Source: an uncultured Catenibacterium sp.
GTDB lineage: Bacteria > Bacillota_I > Bacilli_A > Erysipelotrichales > Coprobacillaceae
Length of the DNA stretch: 9,494 nucleotides
Assembly: GCF_900540665.1 (NCBI RefSeq)
Contig: NZ_UQGV01000082.1
Location: 1 to 9,494, forward strand
Direction of reading: 5' to 3'
The notes beneath the pieces are model-generated. The model worked only from the letters and a program-made list of their open reading frames with translations, was not told where the DNA came from and ran no database searches. How positions within the stretch are numbered: the first letter of the stretch is position 1; each line of letters opens with the position of its first letter. The translations under genes were made by a program, and so were the position numbers. Shown piece after piece: positions 5,685 through 9,494 of the stretch.

Positions 5685-5728
5685 AAACTGCACTTTACAA
5701 CAATTCCATGTAAGTGCAGTTTTTATTA
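5685..5728 (+). terminator. Terminator between the kinase and ABC genes
   Basis: An 11-bp perfect stem, AAACTGCACTT (5685-5695) with AAGTGCAGTTT (5712-5722), is extended by TAC/GTA across a one-base bulge and followed by TTTTTATTAT. It lies between the kinase stop and the permease start. I see no convincing promoter in the remaining 30 bp, so the ABC genes probably depend on partial read-through. Confidence 0.8.
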
Positions 5729-5758
5729 TGTTAGAGTGCATGTGAAAGAGAGATTACT

Positions 5759-7726
5759 ATGAAAAAAGCTATTATTATCATCTTTTGTATCCTTACATGT
5801 AACTTCTTTTCTGTAAGCTATACACTCACAAGCCATGAATACTTTAATTATATTGTATATGCAGAAAAAGGATTACCTGGCTTTTATTCTATTCAAATTC
5901 CTCATGATATTATGAATAATGATTCAACTCAAATATTGCATACTGTAGAGAATTGTTTAGATAAATATCAGGGTAATTTGTTTATCACGAAGAATAAGGA
6001 TAACCATTACAAGAAATATGTTTATCTTACTTATGATAAGAATCAATATTTAAAGTCTACCCCTATGTTTGATCATACATTCACTTTTAATACTTATACG
6101 CTAGATAAACTATTGAGTGATGGATACCAGCTAGAGGGAGAAGTATATGTTACCTTTCCAAATGAACAGTCTTTCAATCAATTTAAAAATGAGATGAATG
6201 CAACATTACATATATCTATAAAAGACCTCAATGACTCAAGCGGACAGGTTGATTATATGATTTGGATTATCATTTGTTTAGCTGCTTTCTATTTCATTCT
6301 TATGTTGATTATTATTTATGACTTACTGCAGAATTATAAACTTTTCAGCATTAAAAGACTTGAAGGATATAGTTTATCTTCTATTGGGTATGATTATATA
6401 TATCCCATTATACAATCACAATTTCTTATTACTTTCATAGGATTCTTTGTCGTTACATTACTAATATGCAGGCATATAAATCAATCTGTCATTCATTTTT
6501 TAATTGATCATTTCTTGATCCTATTCTTATTTCTATCACTCACTTTGATTATATGTGTTCTTATGATCAATCACTTTAAAGATGTGAAAGCGATAGACTT
6601 CCTCAAAAACAAAGGTCCATCTAAAACAATCATTTATTTCAATCAAATAGTTTTATTCATGATTGTTTTAGTTATTCTATTTCTCTCATCTATTGGAATA
6701 AAGACTGGTTATTCGCTATTAAGTAGAATGAATAATCATAATGAGTGGAATACAATGAAACATTATTCTATCTTGAGTGAAGTCTCCAATGTAGAGAATA
6801 GTGACTTGTTTACTAGTCATAATTTTTTAAACAAACAAAAAGAACTTTATCAAGAATTCAATCATCTTGGTAGTCTCTATGCAGACTTTAATGAATTTGA
6901 TAAAGAAACATATACAAATACAAGTATGGCCTATGTCAATACAAACTATCTAAAGAAACAAGTGATTCAAGATATACATGGCCATACTATTCACATCAGT
7001 GAAGATGAAAAGAAAAAAGTAGTCTTAGCACCTCAAAACTATTCAAAAAAGAAGATATATAAGATGACTCAGGCTATGTTTGATACACCACATGGTATTA
7101 AGATTATCTATTATAAAGACAATCAGAAATTCTTTACTTATAACTCTTTAATCGTATCTGATTATTCAAACAGTATTACAAATCCTGTTGTACAGGTTCT
7201 TACAAATGAAAATGGATTACCTGAAGATTATGATGTCATTCTAGGATATAAATATAATCCTTATAAGATCAAAGGCTCTCAAGAGAGAATTCAGTCCATT
7301 TTAAAGAAATATAGTTTAAATCAATATGCTTCTAAAATCATTACCGCATATGATGAAATGTCTCTTTTAAATCATCAAGAACAAACACTCTTTATTGCGG
7401 TTATTATGATTTCTGTCGCATTAATCAGTTTAATGATATTAATGATTTACCAGAATATTCATATATTCATCCAGTATCATGCATCACTTCTTGCGATAGA
7501 GACAATGGAAGGTTATACACCTCTTAGCAAGTATTTCTATTTTGTGAAATCAACAATTGTTTTATTTATATCTACATTCTTTATTTCTTTATTATGTCAT
7601 TCTTATTTCATCTACACTCTTATTATTCATCTGTTTCTTATGACTCTATGGGGTATGACTTATGTACTTTCCATAAAGAAGTTTGAGAGAAAGAATATCA
7701 TTCATTTATTGAAAGGAACTTTTTAA
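5759..7726 (+). CDS. Bacteriocin-associated ABC membrane protein (DUF1430-like)
   Basis: This 655-residue protein has a signal-anchor-like first segment (4-24), an external N-terminal domain (about 25-165), then membrane segments near 167-190, 218-238, 246-270 and 293-315. A large external domain (about 316-540) and three more segments (543-567, 593-613, 617-637) follow. The two membrane halves repeat a motif right after a membrane segment, IKRLEGYSLSS at 198-208 and IETMEGYTPLS at 580-590, as in FtsX/MacB-type permeases. Size, layout and the ATPase next door match the family annotated as bacteriocin-associated integral membrane or putative immunity proteins (DUF1430, lactococcin-972 group). 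It would export a peptide or protect the cell from one. The ribosome site (AAAGAGAG) is modest. Few residues are strictly diagnostic, so the family call rests on architecture. Confidence 0.8.
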   Translation: MKKAIIIIFCILTCNFFSVSYTLTSHEYFNYIVYAEKGLPGFYSIQIPHDIMNNDSTQILHTVENCLDKYQGNLFITKNKDNHYKKYVYLTYDKNQYLKSTPMFDHTFTFNTYTLDKLLSDGYQLEGEVYVTFPNEQSFNQFKNEMNATLHISIKDLNDSSGQVDYMIWIIICLAAFYFILMLIIIYDLLQNYKLFSIKRLEGYSLSSIGYDYIYPIIQSQFLITFIGFFVVTLLICRHINQSVIHFLIDHFLILFLFLSLTLIICVLMINHFKDVKAIDFLKNKGPSKTIIYFNQIVLFMIVLVILFLSSIGIKTGYSLLSRMNNHNEWNTMKHYSILSEVSNVENSDLFTSHNFLNKQKELYQEFNHLGSLYADFNEFDKETYTNTSMAYVNTNYLKKQVIQDIHGHTIHISEDEKKKVVLAPQNYSKKKIYKMTQAMFDTPHGIKIIYYKDNQKFFTYNSLIVSDYSNSITNPVVQVLTNENGLPEDYDVILGYKYNPYKIKGSQERIQSILKKYSLNQYASKIITAYDEMSLLNHQEQTLFIAVIMISVALISLMILMIYQNIHIFIQYHASLLAIETMEGYTPLSKYFYFVKSTIVLFISTFFISLLCHSYFIYTLIIHLFLMTLWGMTYVLSIKKFERKNIIHLLKGTF

Positions 7727-8350
7727 ATGATTCAACTAAAAAACATAACGAAGCACTATGATACAAAAACAATCTTTGATCATTTCAATCTCACTATAGA
7801 AGAAAATGAACTAATCGCAATCGTAGGAAATAGTGGTTCTGGTAAATCTACACTACTCAATATCATAGGGTTATTAGAAGAGGTAGACGATGGAGAAATT
7901 ATCATTAATCATCATTCAATTTCAAATAAGACAGATGCATTATTACTTATGAGATATGATATAGGCTATATGTTTCAAAACAATGCACTTGTAGATGATT
8001 ATACCGTCAAAGAGAATCTTGATATTGTATTGAAGTATTCAAGATGCAATAAGAAAGATAAATTGAATGCAATAAAACAAGCACTCACTACTGTTGGGCT
8101 AGAAGGATATGAGAATAGAAAAATATATTCTTTATCTGGTGGAGAAGCTCAGCGTATCGCATTTTGTAAGCTGCTTCTTAAAAAGCCGAAGATTGTGTTA
8201 TGTGACGAACCTACCGGTTCACTTGATGAAACAAACACAAAAATGATGATGAATCTGTTATTGGAATATCATCATAATGGTGCCACTGTAGTGATTGTGA
8301 CACATGATCTAGATATTGCGAAGCTTTGTGAAAGAGTTATTCATATTTGA
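7727..8350 (+). CDS. ABC transporter ATP-binding protein, bacteriocin export/immunity type
   Basis: This 207-residue protein is a complete nucleotide-binding domain. Walker A GNSGSGKST is at 34-42, the Q loop Gln is at 84 (YMFQNN), and the signature LSGGEAQR is at 136-143. Walker B IVLCDEP has Glu161, the D loop is SLDE, and the switch His is His193 in VTHD. It powers the membrane protein encoded immediately before it: the permease TAA is followed directly by this ATG, with AAAGGA inside the end of the permease gene, so translation is coupled. Its short length and sequence style fit the MacB/LolD-like branch that includes the lactococcin-972 group ATPases. No third subunit is seen. The gene ends just before a strong terminator. 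Confidence 0.92.
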   Translation: MIQLKNITKHYDTKTIFDHFNLTIEENELIAIVGNSGSGKSTLLNIIGLLEEVDDGEIIINHHSISNKTDALLLMRYDIGYMFQNNALVDDYTVKENLDIVLKYSRCNKKDKLNAIKQALTTVGLEGYENRKIYSLSGGEAQRIAFCKLLLKKPKIVLCDEPTGSLDETNTKMMMNLLLEYHHNGATVVIVTHDLDIAKLCERVIHI

Positions 8351-8358
8351 TCAGCAAT

Positions 8359-8393
8359 AGGCAATATAGTACCTTTTCTATATTGCCTTTTTT
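8359..8393 (+). terminator. Strong intrinsic terminator after the ABC operon
   Basis: A perfect 11-bp stem, AGGCAATATAG (8359-8369) with CTATATTGCCT (8378-8388), has an 8-nt loop and ends in six T. It closes the two-component/ABC unit nine bases after the ATPase stop. Confidence 0.9.
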
Positions 8394-9122
8394 ATGCACA
8401 AGGGAAAGCTAAGTGTAGAGGGTACTGTTGACAAGGTTACATCTTCCATAATAGCTCGTCTAAGAAAGAAGAGATTCAATTCCTGCATTGAAGCTAATTC
8501 GAATATAAGAAAATGTCTTGAAGAATTCAATGAAAAACCATTCCAAAAGCGAAATGGAAGTCGTAAAGAGATCTATGAAAATGAAGAGAAGATGTTTCTG
8601 AGACCTCTTCCTAAAGAGCCATATGAATTCGCTGTGTGGAAGCAGGCGACAGTTCAATTAAATTATCATATTTCTATTGATAAGATGTATTACTCAGTCC
8701 CTTATGAGTATATCAAGCATAAAGTTGATGTAAGAATCACTAGAAACATCATTGAAGTCTATTACAAGAAGAAACATATCTGTTCTCATAGACTTTTATA
8801 TGGCAATCCTGGTCAGTATTCTACCAATATGGATCATATGCCATTGAATCATAAAAAAGCTGGTGAATGGAATGGCGATAGATTTAGAAAATGGGCAGAT
8901 AAGATAGGACCAAGTACTTATAAGGTCATTGACCAGTTATTGAATCATTATAAAGCGGAACAACAAGCATATAACGGCTGCAGATCAATATTAAAGTTGG
9001 CAGACTTATATTCATCCAAGCAGCTTGAGGAAGCGTGCCATATGGCACTTCAACACTTAGCTGTGCCCCGCTACAAGAATATTAAATTAATTATTGCGCA
9101 TAATCAATTAGTATATATTTGA
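8394..9122 (+). pseudogene. istA: IS21-family transposase IstA remnant, truncated at both ends
   Basis: The open frame gives 242 residues that match only the C-terminal half of an IS21 IstA. KGKLSVEGTV near the start corresponds to the end of the integrase core, where its Glu is the third catalytic acid; the two catalytic Asp residues and the helix-turn-helix would lie upstream and are missing. After it come EEFNEKPFQKRNGSR, MYYSVPYEYIKHKVDVR and HRLLYGNPGQYST, all typical of IstA C-terminal regions. IstA is usually about twice this long and followed by the helper ATPase gene istB, which is absent. Recognisable similarity ends near NIKLIIAHNQ (to about 9107). The ATG at 8394 directly follows a terminator T run and has no ribosome site, so it is probably not expressed. 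The frame is otherwise intact, suggesting a fairly recent deletion. Confidence 0.88.
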
Positions 9123-9128
9123 AAACCT

Positions 9129-9494
9129 TTATATCTTTGAATAATGTTTTCTATACTTACCAGGTGTAACACCATTTAGTCGCGTAAAAGTACGTATAAA
9201 ATGGTCTACACTATTGTAACCAATTGCTATTGAAATTTCATCTAAGTTCATGTCTGTGTTTATTAAAAATGCTTTAGCATGTATCATTTTTATATTTGTA
9301 AGTATAGCTGAAAATGATATATTGAATGTTTTTTTGATTAATGTACTAAGATATGCTTCATTATAATGGAATTTTTTTGCTAAACCAGACAATGAAACAT
9401 GTGAGTAGTTATTTTCTATGTAGGTTAGTATGGTATATAAAGTTTTAAATTTATCTTCAATTGGAGAATACAATGATGATGAATTGAAGTTACG
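9129..9494 (-). CDS. AraC-family transcriptional regulator, C-terminal part (partial)
   Basis: The frame is open from the window edge at 9494 to TAA at 9131-9129, giving about 121 residues. A TTG at 9473 is an alternative start, but there is no clear ribosome site and the frame continues upstream, so the gene most likely extends beyond the window. The visible part is a complete AraC/XylS DNA-binding domain with two helix-turn-helix units: VSLSGLAKKFHYNEAYLSTL and LDEISIAIGYNSVDHFIRTF, followed by the family signature end GVTPGKYRKHY. The missing N-terminus would be a sensing domain (cupin type or a receiver as in YesN), so the ligand cannot be told. It converges on the IstA remnant with only six bases between them. 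Confidence 0.9.
   Translation of the reverse strand, partial: RNFNSSSLYSPIEDKFKTLYTILTYIENNYSHVSLSGLAKKFHYNEAYLSTLIKKTFNISFSAILTNIKMIHAKAFLINTDMNLDEISIAIGYNSVDHFIRTFTRLNGVTPGKYRKHYSKI

Noticed and set aside
5728..5745. A tiny ORF (MLECM) as a signal-peptide gene before the permease
   Set aside because: Five codons without a ribosome site; chance occurrence.

Overview
The window joins two kinds of DNA from a low-GC Bacillota (Firmicute). The AT-rich right side, its codon use, the short CysE, the LytTR/GHKL two-component pair and the IS21 remnant would fit a gut Erysipelotrichia-like or related lineage. That placement is inference from gene style; no marker gene fixes the taxon.

Positions 1-3005 are visibly GC-richer and look like part of an integrative and conjugative element of the Tn916 family. 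They hold the 3' end of an unidentified plus-strand gene and a bidirectional terminator. On the minus strand follow a small DUF4825-like lipoprotein with its own promoter, two DUF961 proteins that closely resemble Tn916 Orf22 and Orf23, and a complete C5-cytosine DNA methyltransferase. The methyltransferase has a leader with a short ORF and an embedded terminator-like hairpin. The Tn916 partners normally found beyond orf22 (FtsK/TcpA coupling ATPase and relaxase) are not here, so the module is rearranged, hybrid or truncated. It ends next to the 3' end of a tRNA-Arg(CCT) gene, a typical integration target, with short direct and inverted repeats between.

Positions 3006-3698 look like host backbone: tRNA-Arg(CCT) with an encoded CCA, and a short cysE upstream of it on the same strand. 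A 47-bp space between -35 boxes separates cysE from a divergent plus-strand unit.

Positions 3746-8393 are that unit: a LytTR response regulator, a GHKL sensor kinase (4-bp overlap), an intergenic terminator, a large membrane protein of the bacteriocin-associated/DUF1430 type, its ABC ATPase (the stop codon directly abuts the ATG) and a final terminator. The likely logic is that the kinase senses a peptide or envelope signal, the regulator responds, and the ABC pair confers export or self-protection. No bacteriocin precursor is visible, which makes this the most interesting system in the window.

The right end holds an IS21-type IstA fragment truncated at both ends, then the C-terminal DNA-binding domain of an AraC-family regulator that runs off the window edge.
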